Source of the DNA: Amycolatopsis camponoti
Lineage (GTDB): Bacteria > Actinomycetota > Actinomycetes > Mycobacteriales > Pseudonocardiaceae
Assembly (NCBI RefSeq): GCF_902497555.1
Contig: NZ_CABVGP010000003.1
Coordinates: 1,488,001 to 1,552,000, forward strand
Direction: 5' to 3'
Length of the DNA: 64,000 nucleotides
Positions 36,630-44,865 of the stretch are shown here, one piece after another. The position numbers were made by a program, and so were the translations under genes. Position 1 is the first letter of the stretch. Each line of letters opens with the position of its first letter. The notes below the pieces were generated by a model. It was not told the DNA's origin and did no database searches. It was given only the letters and a program-made list of their open reading frames with translations.

Positions 36630-37883
36630 ATGGCGACGCAGACCGGCATCGCGGGCATCCGCGGCGAGGCCGCCGCCGAGCGCGCGTCGGCGACCCCGAA
36701 GTGGGCCGCGGTGGCGTGGGCCCTGCTGATCATCAACACGCTCGGCTCGACCGGCGCGAAGACGGTCATCCCGCTGCCGCGCTCGGTCAGCCAGCTGGTC
36801 ACCATGGGCTCGCTGATGACGGCGTTCGTGATCGCGCTGGCGCTGAACAAGCACCTGCGGATCCGGCCGAGCGCGTACCTGCTGCTGCTGACGTTGCTGC
36901 TGGTGTCGAGCATCCTGTCCAGCGCCGACCTGCAGGAGGGCGCCGGCGCGTTGTTCCGGTGCTTCCGGCTCACGGTGTTCCTCTCCACGCTCTGGTTGCT
37001 GACCCGCTGGTGGGACGGCGGGTTCACGTTCGTCCGCGCCCACATCCGGACGTACTCCGTCGTGCTCGCGTCGGTGGCGATCGGCCTCGTGATCTCGCCC
37101 GGCAACGCGATGCCGGAGGAGTACGGCGGCCGGCTGTCGGGCGCGGTCTGGCCGCTGACCCCGCCGCAGATCGGCCAGTACGCGGCGGTCATCGCCGGGC
37201 TCACGCTCCTCCTCTGGTTCGGGCGCCGGACCACCTGGCGCAGCGCGGTGTACATCGTGGTGCCGGCGTTGGGGCTGCTGCTGCTCACGCACACCCGCAC
37301 GGCGACGCTCGGCCTGGTCGCCGGGCTGGGCGTGGCCTTCCTGTCGATGCTGCTGACCAGCGCCCGGGCCCGGAAGGTGTTCGCGTGGACGGTCGGCATC
37401 GGCGGGGTCGCCGGCGTGGTGCTGGCGGGCGCGCTGCAGGCGTGGTTCCTCCGCGGGCAGAGCGCGGACAACTTCTCCAGCCTGACCGGCCGCGCGAAGG
37501 TGTGGGACGCGCTGCTGGAGGCCCCGCGGACGACGTCGGAGTACATCTTCGGGGTCGGGCTGACGGACAAGTCCTACGACGGCCTGCCGATCGACAACAG
37601 CTGGCTCGCGATCTACCACGAGCAGGGTTTCGTCGGGATCGCGCTGGTGGCGGGGTTCCTCCTCACGTTGGTCGTGGTGGCCGTGCTGCGGCCGCCGTCG
37701 CTGGCTCGCGCGTGCGCGATCTTCCTGATCACCTACTGCATTTCGGCCTCCTACACCGAAGCCGGGCTCGGCGACGCGTCGCCGTACCTGCTGCACCTGG
37801 CTCTGGCCGCGTCGCTGCTGGTCCGCGGGGTGCCGCAGTCCGACGAACAAGCATTCATCCCGGCGAAGGGGACAGTCGCGTGA
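36630..37883 (+). CDS. O-antigen ligase / Wzy-type polymerase membrane protein
   Basis: 417 aa with about 10-12 predicted helices. The large loop region (LTGRAKVWDALLEAPRTTSE, then FGVGLTDKSYDGLPIDNSWL and AIYHEQGFVG) is typical of the O-antigen polymerase/ligase family, where the conserved Arg and the His/Glu near the loop bind the polyprenyl-diphosphate-linked glycan. It starts one base after the previous stop and its TGA overlaps the next GTG. Likely polymerises the repeat unit outside the membrane. Confidence 0.85.
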   Translation: MATQTGIAGIRGEAAAERASATPKWAAVAWALLIINTLGSTGAKTVIPLPRSVSQLVTMGSLMTAFVIALALNKHLRIRPSAYLLLLTLLLVSSILSSADLQEGAGALFRCFRLTVFLSTLWLLTRWWDGGFTFVRAHIRTYSVVLASVAIGLVISPGNAMPEEYGGRLSGAVWPLTPPQIGQYAAVIAGLTLLLWFGRRTTWRSAVYIVVPALGLLLLTHTRTATLGLVAGLGVAFLSMLLTSARARKVFAWTVGIGGVAGVVLAGALQAWFLRGQSADNFSSLTGRAKVWDALLEAPRTTSEYIFGVGLTDKSYDGLPIDNSWLAIYHEQGFVGIALVAGFLLTLVVVAVLRPPSLARACAIFLITYCISASYTEAGLGDASPYLLHLALAASLLVRGVPQSDEQAFIPAKGTVA

Positions 37884-39055
37884 AGGTGCTCGTGGTGCAC
37901 AACCGGTACCGGTCCGAGCAGCCGAGCGGCGAGAACAACGTCGTCGACGCCGAAGTGACGCTCCTTTCCGAGGGTGGGCACCAGGTGTCGCTGTTCGAGC
38001 GCCGCAGCGACGACATCACGTCCATGTCGCTGCCCCGCAAGGCCGCGGTGCCGCTGACGGTGCCGTGGAACCCGGCGGTGCGGAAGGAGCTCGCCGCCCG
38101 GCTGCGCGCGACCCGCCCGGACGTCGTGCACATCCACAACACGTTCCCGCTGCTGTCGCCGTCGGTGGTCGCGGCCTGCGCGGACGCGGGGGTGCCCGCG
38201 GTCGCGACGCTCCACAACTACGGGATGGTCTGCCCACCCGGCACGCTCCACCGCGACGGCCACATCTGCACCGAGTGCGTCGGCGGCGCACCACTGCCGG
38301 CGGTGCAGCACGGCTGCTACCGCGGTTCACGCGTGGCGACGCTCCCGATGGCGGCGAGCACGGCCGTCAACCGGCGCCGGTGGTGGACGGGCATCGCCCG
38401 GTTCTTCTGCATTTCGGCGGCCCAACGTGACCTCCTGGTGTCGGCCGGGATGCCCGGCGAGCGGATGGCGGTGAAGCACAACTTCGTCACCGACCCCGGC
38501 GTCCGCCGCACCGGCGACGGCAAGCACGTGCTGTTCCTCGGCCGCGTCACCGAGGAGAAGGGGGTCGGCCTGCTGATGCAGGCGTGGGACCGCCTCGGCG
38601 GCGCCCTGGGTGTGCCGCTGGTCATCGCCGGCACCGGCCCGATGCAGGACGAGGTCGCGACCTGGGCGGCCGGCCGCGCCGACGTGTCGTACGTGGGTCT
38701 GCAGAACAAGGCGGAGTGCCGTGCTCTGACGGCCGACGCGGTGGCGGTGGTGGCGCCGTCGACGTGGCTGGAGGCGTTCGGCCTGGTGGTGGTCGAGGCG
38801 ATGGCCGCGGGCGTCCCGACGGTGGCGGCGTCGCACGGCGCGTTCCCGGAACTGGTGGACGACGGCGTCACCGGCCTCCTGCACGCACCGAACGACGCCG
38901 GCTCGCTGGCGGACCGGCTGCGCACGGTGGTCGGCGAGAGAAACCGCGAGATGGGCGACGCGGCCCGCGTCCGGTACGAGAAGGACTTCACGCCGGCGGT
39001 CGGCTTGGACCGGTTGATCGCCGGATACGAGGCGGCGATCGAGGCGCGCGGGTGA
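37880..39055 (+). CDS. Glycosyltransferase family 4
   Basis: 391 aa from the GTG overlapping the polymerase stop. GT-B fold: N-terminal VLVVHNRYRSEQPSGENNVV (donor/acceptor side), VVHIHNTFPLLSPSV, and the Cys-containing insert MVCPPGTLHRDGHICTECVG typical of this EPS subgroup. C-terminal LFLGRVTEEKGVGLLMQAWD and the EAFGLVVVEAMAAGVPTVAA E-x7-E motif (about residues 297-316). Transfers a sugar to the lipid-linked unit; donor unknown. Confidence 0.9.
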   Translation: MKVLVVHNRYRSEQPSGENNVVDAEVTLLSEGGHQVSLFERRSDDITSMSLPRKAAVPLTVPWNPAVRKELAARLRATRPDVVHIHNTFPLLSPSVVAACADAGVPAVATLHNYGMVCPPGTLHRDGHICTECVGGAPLPAVQHGCYRGSRVATLPMAASTAVNRRRWWTGIARFFCISAAQRDLLVSAGMPGERMAVKHNFVTDPGVRRTGDGKHVLFLGRVTEEKGVGLLMQAWDRLGGALGVPLVIAGTGPMQDEVATWAAGRADVSYVGLQNKAECRALTADAVAVVAPSTWLEAFGLVVVEAMAAGVPTVAASHGAFPELVDDGVTGLLHAPNDAGSLADRLRTVVGERNREMGDAARVRYEKDFTPAVGLDRLIAGYEAAIEARG

Positions 39056-39699
39056 GGCAGCTGGTCCGGACGGCGCCCGCGGCCCTGCCGGCCACGCTGC
39101 GCGCCCCCCTGGCCATGACGGCTGCCCTGGCGACGGCGGTGCTGGTCGCGCTCGGCATCCTGCACTTCCACGAGTCGGGATTGACGGGGATCGATGCGGC
39201 GCTGCTCCCATCGATCGACGGCGTACAGCCGCCATGGCGGTACGTGGCCCTGGTCTTCGACTTCGGCGGCGAGCCGATCGGGTCGACGATCCTGGTCGCG
39301 TTGCTGGCGCTGGTGTGCTTCCTGGTTCACCGCATCCGGACGGCCGTGCTGACGGTGCTCGGCGTGGTGGCGACGGTGGCGGTGACGACGCTGCTGAAGC
39401 CGATCGTCGGCCGCACGATCCATGGCGAGTTCCTTTCGTATCCGAGTGGCCACACGGCGCTGGCGACCGCGCTGGCGGTGGTGATCGCACTGCTGCTGGC
39501 GGACCGGCTGGGTTGGGGCCGGGCCCCGGCGGTGGTGTTGGTCTTGGGGCTGGCGGTGGTCGCGGGGGTGGCGATGGGCTGGGCCGAGGTAGCCCTGGGG
39601 GCGCACTACCCGACGGACGCGGTGGGCGGGTTTTGTGCGGCGCTGGCGGCAGTCCCGGCGACGGCGTGGCTGGTGGACCGCGTGGCCGAACGGCTTTGA
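39052..39699 (+). CDS. PAP2 family phosphatase
   Basis: 215 aa with five or six helices, GTG start overlapping the preceding stop. Motif 1 KPIVGRT (about residues 117-123), motif 2 SYPSGHTA (about 129-136) and motif 3 ALGAHYPTDAVGG. The Arg that normally stands at the start of motif 3 (S-R-x5-H) is Glu here (WAEVALGAHYPTD), so activity may be altered. In this locus it could recycle undecaprenyl diphosphate released by the polymerase. Last gene of the plus-strand locus. Confidence 0.82.
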   Translation: MRQLVRTAPAALPATLRAPLAMTAALATAVLVALGILHFHESGLTGIDAALLPSIDGVQPPWRYVALVFDFGGEPIGSTILVALLALVCFLVHRIRTAVLTVLGVVATVAVTTLLKPIVGRTIHGEFLSYPSGHTALATALAVVIALLLADRLGWGRAPAVVLVLGLAVVAGVAMGWAEVALGAHYPTDAVGGFCAALAAVPATAWLVDRVAERL

Positions 39700-39982
39700 T
39701 GTCTGAGCGCGGGCCCGGGGTGTGGGTTCGTCGGCGGGGGACGGGCTTGTGGTGGGGTCGGCCGGCTGAGGCGGGTTTGCTGGTTTCGCTCGGGGCGAGA
39801 ATCCCGGCGCTGATGTTCAGCTCAGCTCAGCCTGGTTTCCGGCTCCGCGGAGCCCGGCTCAGCCCGGCCGCGGGGCTGCCCGCAGAGTGAACGGGTTCCT
39901 TAGTGCGGTCTCGGTGTCGGTCTGGGCGGCTTGCGTTCGTCGGTGAGGTGACCTACCCGCGAAGCTCGCGAAGGAGAGACCG
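39700..39982. other. Intergenic spacer after the exopolysaccharide locus
   Basis: 283 bases with no credible gene. It contains a short TCAGCTCAGCTCAGCC direct repeat near 39820 and a GGCTCCGCGGAGCC palindrome (39841-39854), which may act as a weak terminator. AAGGAG just before 39983 serves the next gene. Confidence 0.5.
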
Positions 39983-40597
39983 ATGATCCAAGACCTGATC
40001 GCCGCCGAGCGGCGGGAGTTGGCTGCTGTGCTGGGTGAGCTGGCGCCGGCCGACTGGGGCTCGGCGACCCTGTGCGCCGGGTGGCGGGTTCCTGAGGTCG
40101 TCGCGCACATGACCATGCCGTTTCGCTTCACGACCGGGCGGTTCGTGCGCGAGATGGTGAAGTCCGCGGGGCGCTTCAACCGGATGGCCGATCGCGTGGC
40201 ACGGCGGGAGGCCGCCGAGCTTTCGCGCGAGGCTTTGGTCGCCTCGCTGCGGGACAACGCCGACCACCCGTGGCAGCCGCCCGGCGGTGGGCCGCAGGGT
40301 GCTCTCAGCCACGACGTCATCCACGGCCTCGACATCACCACCGCCCTCGGGCTGGACCGCCGCGTGCCTCCGGAACGGCTGGAAGTGGTTCTCGGCGGGG
40401 TCAAGGCGAAGCAGGTGAAGTACTTCGGGACCGATCTGACCGGCGTCTGCCTGCGTGCGGATGATCTCGACTGGTCGTACGGCACCGGGACCCCGCTCAC
40501 CGGCCTGGCCCAGGATCTGCTTCTCGTCCTCTGCAACCGGCGTCTGCCGGCGGGACGTCTTCGAGGAGAGCCGAGCGCGCGCTTCACCACGGTCTGA
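39983..40597 (+). CDS. Maleylpyruvate isomerase family mycothiol-dependent-type protein
   Basis: 204 aa, DinB/MDMPI four-helix fold. LCAGWRVPEVVAHM (about residues 31-44) and HDVIHGLDITTALG (about 112-125) supply the His residues of the metal site; the C-terminal GVCLRADDLDWSYGTG fits the small sterol-carrier-like domain. Family members use mycothiol in isomerisation or detoxification. AAGGAG precedes the ATG. Its 3' end overlaps the convergent HAD gene by 14 bases. Substrate unknown. Confidence 0.85.
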   Translation: MIQDLIAAERRELAAVLGELAPADWGSATLCAGWRVPEVVAHMTMPFRFTTGRFVREMVKSAGRFNRMADRVARREAAELSREALVASLRDNADHPWQPPGGGPQGALSHDVIHGLDITTALGLDRRVPPERLEVVLGGVKAKQVKYFGTDLTGVCLRADDLDWSYGTGTPLTGLAQDLLLVLCNRRLPAGRLRGEPSARFTTV

Positions 40598-41198
40598 GCT
40601 CCTTCCGCAAATAATTCATTGTGGACAGTCGGGTCGTGCCGTAGCGCAGTGCTTGCAGGCCGGAGGCACGTGCGGCCGAGACGTTCTCCGCGCGGTCGTC
40701 GATGAGCAGGATCCGGTTCGGGAGCACGTCGAGGCGGCGGCATACGCCGGCGAACGCTTCGGGATCCGGCTTGCGTACTCCGGTGTCGCCGCTGATGAAC
40801 CAGTCGGTCAGGTACTCGCCGAGGCCGAACCGCTCGCGTAGGAGCTTCGACCACTCGCTGACGTCGTTGCTGAGGCAGCCGAGCCGCACTCCGGTGGCGT
40901 CGAGCTCGGCGAGGACCGCGACCACGCCTTCGGTCAGCCGGTGGTTGTGGCAGTAGTCCTCGTCGGATGCGCCGGATGCTCCGGCCGTCGCCCAGAAGTC
41001 CGCGGAGGACATCTTGCCGAGGCTGCATTCTTGGTACAGCAGGACGATTTCTTCTCGGCGCAGCACGCAGCCGTGGCTGCGGAGGTAGGGCACGAGCAGT
41101 TGGCCGACGTCGTCGGCGGAGGAGTACAAGACGCCCATCGCGTCGAACAGGACGACGTCGATCGCGTCGCGGTCGAGGGGGTCGGGGATGGCTGGCAT
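40584..41198 (-). CDS. HAD family hydrolase
   Basis: 204 aa from the ATG at 41198 (MPAIPDP); in-frame upstream starts at 41234 and 41300 exist but lack a better site. HAD motif I is VVLFDAMGVLYSS, with the second Asp replaced by Met; motif II is the Ser/Asn of GCLSNDVSEW; motif III Lys is GVRKPDPEAF; motif IV is LLIDDRAENV. The missing second Asp suggests a weak or altered phosphatase, or a dehalogenase-like role. Overlaps the convergent MDMPI gene. Confidence 0.85.
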   Translation of the reverse strand: MPAIPDPLDRDAIDVVLFDAMGVLYSSADDVGQLLVPYLRSHGCVLRREEIVLLYQECSLGKMSSADFWATAGASGASDEDYCHNHRLTEGVVAVLAELDATGVRLGCLSNDVSEWSKLLRERFGLGEYLTDWFISGDTGVRKPDPEAFAGVCRRLDVLPNRILLIDDRAENVSAARASGLQALRYGTTRLSTMNYLRKELRPW

Positions 41199-41365
41199 GT
41201 CTCCGACGGTACCGAACACCCGTGCGAACGCCATCACTGAAATGGGTGAAGTGCGCGCTGTCCGGAATCCTCCTTTCGCGACTTTTCCCTTTGGTAGCAA
41301 GGAGAATCTGGGTCAGGGGTCGAAGTCGCGGCGAAAAGTGTCGGACCCCGTCGGCAAGCTCCTGA

Positions 41366-42847
41366 TCAGCAGCCGGCGGTCCCACCGTCGAACGAAGAAC
41401 ACTCGTCCTGCGAGTAGGGCTCCGCCCGCCAGCCCGCAGCGTCGACCGTCCTGGAGGTGTCATGCACGACGAAGGTCCACGGCCCGGCATAGGAGTTGTC
41501 GTGCCACCGGTTGGCCTGGCCGAAGGTGATGGCCTCTTCGATCACCGTTCCCTTGTAGGGCGACCAATCCGGGAACGTCCCGAAGTTCGCCAGGAGGGCC
41601 ATCCGCCCGCACAGGCTCGTGCAGCCGACGCGGCCGGCGTCGAACCGGAAGGTGTTCCCGTGGATCTCCACCCGCTGTGTCTTCCAGCGGCAGTCGTCGT
41701 ACGCCGGGGCCTTCTCGATCGTGCCCGCGGCGCACGAAGACTTCGCCGCCGCCTTGGTGCAGTAGCCGGTCGAGGTGTTCGCCGGGCTGTTGCAGTAGCG
41801 ATCGGCGTTCTCCCACAACGTGATCCCGGCCCAGTTGTCCTCGAACGTGTTCCCGCTGATGTCGACGGACGCCGTCCGCCCCGGTACGCGCGGCTCGCCG
41901 CCCGATTCCGACAGGTACACCGCCGCCGCCGGGAAGTTGTCGCCGCGCGCCGCGAACGCCCGGCCCTGGACCAGGGTGTTGCCGCGGAACGTGTTGCCTC
42001 GCAGGACCAGGTTGTAGCTGATCTCGTAGAACAGCGCTTCGGCGTCGTTGGCTTCGAACAGGTTGCCCTCGACGAGGAAGTCGTTGTTGTTCGTGTCGGC
42101 CCACAGGCCGGCGCCGTGGTTGCCGTGGACCCAGTTGCCACTGATGTCGGCGCCGTTCACGGCCCAGAACTTCGCGCCGCCGCTGCACCCGCAGCCCGGC
42201 ACCTTGGTCTCCCAGTCGCCGGTGTTGTTGCCGGTGATCTCGTTGCCTTCCAGCACGAGCCCGGTGATGCCGTCGCCGGCCTGGTAGGCGTTGAGCCCGT
42301 ACTGGCCGTTGTTCCGCAGGCAGCTGTGCCGGACGACCTGGCGTGCCCCGGCCATCAGCCCCGCGCCGGCGTTGTCCTCGATGGTCGTGTTCTCGATGAG
42401 CCAGCCGTCGCCGGAGTCGTGGTTCACCACGCCCTGATCCTGGAGCGCGGCGAACCCGCGGATCTTGAGCCCGTGGATCTCGACGTCGCGGGCCCGCTGG
42501 GTGAAGGCCGCCTGGTTGACGCCGCGGCCGTCGACGACCGCGCCCGGCGCGCCGAGGTACACGTCGCCGTCCTTCGGGGCGACCTGGCCGAACCGGTCGG
42601 TGCCGAGCGTGTGGGTGCCGGGGCGAAGCCAGAAAGTCGTACCGGGCGGGTTCGCCGCCGTCTCGGCCGAGAGGTCCCCGTCGACGCCCGGATCGACGGG
42701 GACGGCCCCGGGAGGCGCTTCCTCGTGCTCCGCGGGCTGGTGGTCGCACACCGGCCCGGGCCCGTCGGTGGCCCGCGCGGTCGCCGGGCACGCCACGGCG
42801 ATCAGGAGCGAGCAAGCAGCGACGAGAACCGCACGAGATCTGCCCAT
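41366..42847 (-). CDS. Secreted right-handed beta-helix protein (2), paralogue
   Basis: 493 aa. Sec signal peptide MGRSRAVLVAACSLLIAVAC with a likely cleavage after ATARA; the lipid Cys of the first paralogue is not clearly kept, so this copy may be released. The mature part matches the protein at 35108-36628 along its whole length, for example GLWADTNNNDFLVEGN against GLWADTNNNDFLIEGN and WAGITLWENADRYCNSPANT against WSGITLWENADRYCNSPANT. It lies at the end of the second glycan locus after a hairpin at 42949. Probably acts on, or binds, the same glycan. Confidence 0.85.
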   Translation of the reverse strand: MGRSRAVLVAACSLLIAVACPATARATDGPGPVCDHQPAEHEEAPPGAVPVDPGVDGDLSAETAANPPGTTFWLRPGTHTLGTDRFGQVAPKDGDVYLGAPGAVVDGRGVNQAAFTQRARDVEIHGLKIRGFAALQDQGVVNHDSGDGWLIENTTIEDNAGAGLMAGARQVVRHSCLRNNGQYGLNAYQAGDGITGLVLEGNEITGNNTGDWETKVPGCGCSGGAKFWAVNGADISGNWVHGNHGAGLWADTNNNDFLVEGNLFEANDAEALFYEISYNLVLRGNTFRGNTLVQGRAFAARGDNFPAAAVYLSESGGEPRVPGRTASVDISGNTFEDNWAGITLWENADRYCNSPANTSTGYCTKAAAKSSCAAGTIEKAPAYDDCRWKTQRVEIHGNTFRFDAGRVGCTSLCGRMALLANFGTFPDWSPYKGTVIEEAITFGQANRWHDNSYAGPWTFVVHDTSRTVDAAGWRAEPYSQDECSSFDGGTAGC

Positions 42848-42948
42848 GGCAGGAAGTTACGCACGAACGAGCCGGAAAACAGTCACCCTCAAGTGTCCTC
42901 ATCGGACCCAAGGGGTGAATCCGGCCCGTCCGTGGGGGAGCCGGTCCC

Positions 42949-42984
42949 GTGCCGGCCGGGGCGAACCCCCTGGCCGGCCGGCAC
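42949..42984 (-). terminator. Hairpin after the aminotransferase gene
   Basis: 11-bp perfect stem GTGCCGGCCGG (42949-42959) with 42974-42984 and a 14-base loop, just beyond the aminotransferase stop on the minus strand. No T-tract follows, so termination would be partial. It separates the glycan operon from the beta-helix gene. Confidence 0.55.
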
Positions 42985-42994
42985 CGCTGATCGG

Positions 42995-44311
42995 TCAGGC
43001 GTGCTTGCGGAAGACGGGCTGCACCGGGCGCCCGCCCATCCACGGCGTCGGGTCGTTGGCGTCGAGGGCCTTGCGGTAGACCGTGCAGGCCCCGGCGACC
43101 ACGTCGATGGTCTTGTCGATGTCCGCCTCGGTGAGCGCGGCACTGACCACGAAGGATGGTCCGAGCACCCCGCCGGCCACCAGCTCGCGCAGGAACAGCG
43201 TCCGGTACGGCTGGGACGGCACGAGCTGCTCGTCGAGCGTGCCGAAGACCAGGTTGCTGGAACGGCCGCGGACGACCACGTGGTCACCGACCCCGATCCC
43301 GTTCGCGACCTCGCGGACGCCGGCGGCGAGCCGGTCGCCGAGGGAGTGGAGCTTGCCGATGACGTCCTCGTCGCGGTAGACGTCCATCACCGCCATCGCG
43401 GCGGCGAGGGAGTGGGTCTCCGCGCCGTGCGTGGTGGAGAGCAGGAACACCCGCTCGCGGTCGGTGTGCAGGCCGCCGATCTCCATCAGCTCCCGCTTGC
43501 CGGCCAGCGCGGAGATGGCGAAGCCGTTGCCGAGGGCCTTGCCGAACGTCGAGAGGTCCGGAGTGACGCCGTAGAGGCCCTGCGCGCCGTGCGCGGACCA
43601 GCGGAACCCGGTGATCATCTCGTCGAAGATCAGCACGACGCCGTGGCGCGTGGCGAGCTCCCGCAGTCCCTTGAGGTACCCCGGCGGCGGACCGACCGCG
43701 GCGGCCGGCTCCAGGATCATGCAGGCGATCTCGCCCTCGTGGCGCTGCAGCAGCTCCTCCGTCGCCTGCAGGTTGCCGTACGGGAAGGACACGACCGCTT
43801 CCGTCGTCTCGTCCGGGATACCCGCGTTCATCGGCGTGGTGCCGATGAACCAGTCGTCGGTCGAGAAGAAGGCGTGGTCGGCGCACTTGGCGACGAGCCG
43901 GCGGCCGGTGGCCGCGCGGGCCAGCCGGACGGCGGCCGTCGTGGCGTCCGAGCCGTTCTTGGTGAACTTCACCATGTCGGCCGTCGGGACGTTCTCGAGG
44001 AACCGCTCGGCGGCTTCGGCCTCGATGATCGACGGGCGGATGAAGTTGCTGCCCTTCTCCAGCTCGGCCCGCACCGCGTCCAGGATCCGAGGGTGGGCGT
44101 GGCCGAGGCTGACGGCTCTCAGCCCGGCGCCGTACTCGATGTACTCGTTGCCGTCGACGTCCCAGACGTGGCCGCCACGGCCGTGGGAGATGACCGGAGC
44201 CATCATGTCGGGATACTGGTCCGAGCCCTTGGCGTAAGTGTGCGCACCGCCCGGGATGACCCGGTGCAGCCGCTCGTTAGCCTTGACGGAGCGGGGCAAG
44301 TTCGTTCCCAT
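42995..44311 (-). CDS. Class III aminotransferase (glutamate-1-semialdehyde mutase-like)
   Basis: 438 aa. PLP enzyme of the GSAM/class III fold: KANERLHRVIPGGAHTYAKG at the N-terminus, FTKNGSDATTAAVRLARA (cofactor phosphate), FDEMITGFRW and the Schiff-base Lys in STFGKALGNGFAISALAG (Lys at about 257). Homologues in glycan operons transaminate or modify nucleotide sugars rather than make heme precursors; this is inferred from context. The ATG at 44311 has GAGGTGA six bases upstream and is preferred over the GTG at 44320, which overlaps the preceding stop. Confidence 0.85.
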   Translation of the reverse strand: MGTNLPRSVKANERLHRVIPGGAHTYAKGSDQYPDMMAPVISHGRGGHVWDVDGNEYIEYGAGLRAVSLGHAHPRILDAVRAELEKGSNFIRPSIIEAEAAERFLENVPTADMVKFTKNGSDATTAAVRLARAATGRRLVAKCADHAFFSTDDWFIGTTPMNAGIPDETTEAVVSFPYGNLQATEELLQRHEGEIACMILEPAAAVGPPPGYLKGLRELATRHGVVLIFDEMITGFRWSAHGAQGLYGVTPDLSTFGKALGNGFAISALAGKRELMEIGGLHTDRERVFLLSTTHGAETHSLAAAMAVMDVYRDEDVIGKLHSLGDRLAAGVREVANGIGVGDHVVVRGRSSNLVFGTLDEQLVPSQPYRTLFLRELVAGGVLGPSFVVSAALTEADIDKTIDVVAGACTVYRKALDANDPTPWMGGRPVQPVFRKHA

Positions 44312-44316
44312 GGGGG

Positions 44317-44865
44317 TCACCTCGTTGGTTTCAACGCCTCTCCGAGAGACGGCGCGCGCTCATCCCGGTCACTGACCATTGTGACCGACAGTGGCCACGA
44401 AATGTCCAATTCTGGGTCTTTGTACGAAATCGTAATGTCTTCGGACGGGTCGTGGGGTCGATCGATACGGTACGACACGTCCGAGATTTCGGTGAGTGAC
44501 TGGAATCCGTGCGCGCAGCCTGCCGGGATGTATACGGAAACCTGCGTCTCACCGGAAAGTTCGAACGTTTTGACATTGCGGAATGTCGGCGAATCCGGTC
44601 GGAGATCCACGACGACGTCGAAGATCGCGCCGTGCGAACACCGCACCAGCTTCGCCTCGCCGGCGCCGCCGCGCAGGTGCATCCCGCGCACGACTCCCTT
44701 GCGGGAACGGGAAAGACTGTCCTGGGCGAAGCCGTCCGGGTCGATGCCGACCGACGCGACGACCTCGCGGTCGAACGTCCGGCTGAAGAAGCCGCGCTCG
44801 TCCGCGTGCGGAGTCGGTTCGAACAGGTACACGCCCTGGATTTCGGGCACCGGAATGGCCTTCAT
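44317..44865 (-). CDS. dTDP-4-dehydrorhamnose 3,5-epimerase (RmlC) family protein
   Basis: 182 aa cupin. DERGFFSRTFDREVVASVG (about residues 22-40), GVVRGMHLRGG (about 57-67, with the catalytic His), DVVVDLRPDSPTF (about 83-95) and YIPAGCAHGFQSL (about 111-123) follow the RmlC layout. It epimerises C3 and/or C5 of a 4-keto-6-deoxy nucleotide sugar. No RmlB or RmlD accompanies it, so it probably acts on a product of the nearby RfbF-like/SDR/methyltransferase genes. Overlaps the next upstream gene by ATGA. Confidence 0.88.
   Translation of the reverse strand: MKAIPVPEIQGVYLFEPTPHADERGFFSRTFDREVVASVGIDPDGFAQDSLSRSRKGVVRGMHLRGGAGEAKLVRCSHGAIFDVVVDLRPDSPTFRNVKTFELSGETQVSVYIPAGCAHGFQSLTEISDVSYRIDRPHDPSEDITISYKDPELDISWPLSVTMVSDRDERAPSLGEALKPTR

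Noticed and set aside
33086..37570. Minus-strand open frame of nearly 1500 codons
   Set aside because: It lies opposite four well-supported plus-strand genes (heparinase-like, beta-helix, polymerase, and the end of the oxidoreductase). Its composition is that of an antisense shadow.
42995..44311. Class III aminotransferase as hemL of heme biosynthesis
   Set aside because: It overlaps glycan genes on the same transcript and no other heme gene is near; a sugar-related role is more likely.
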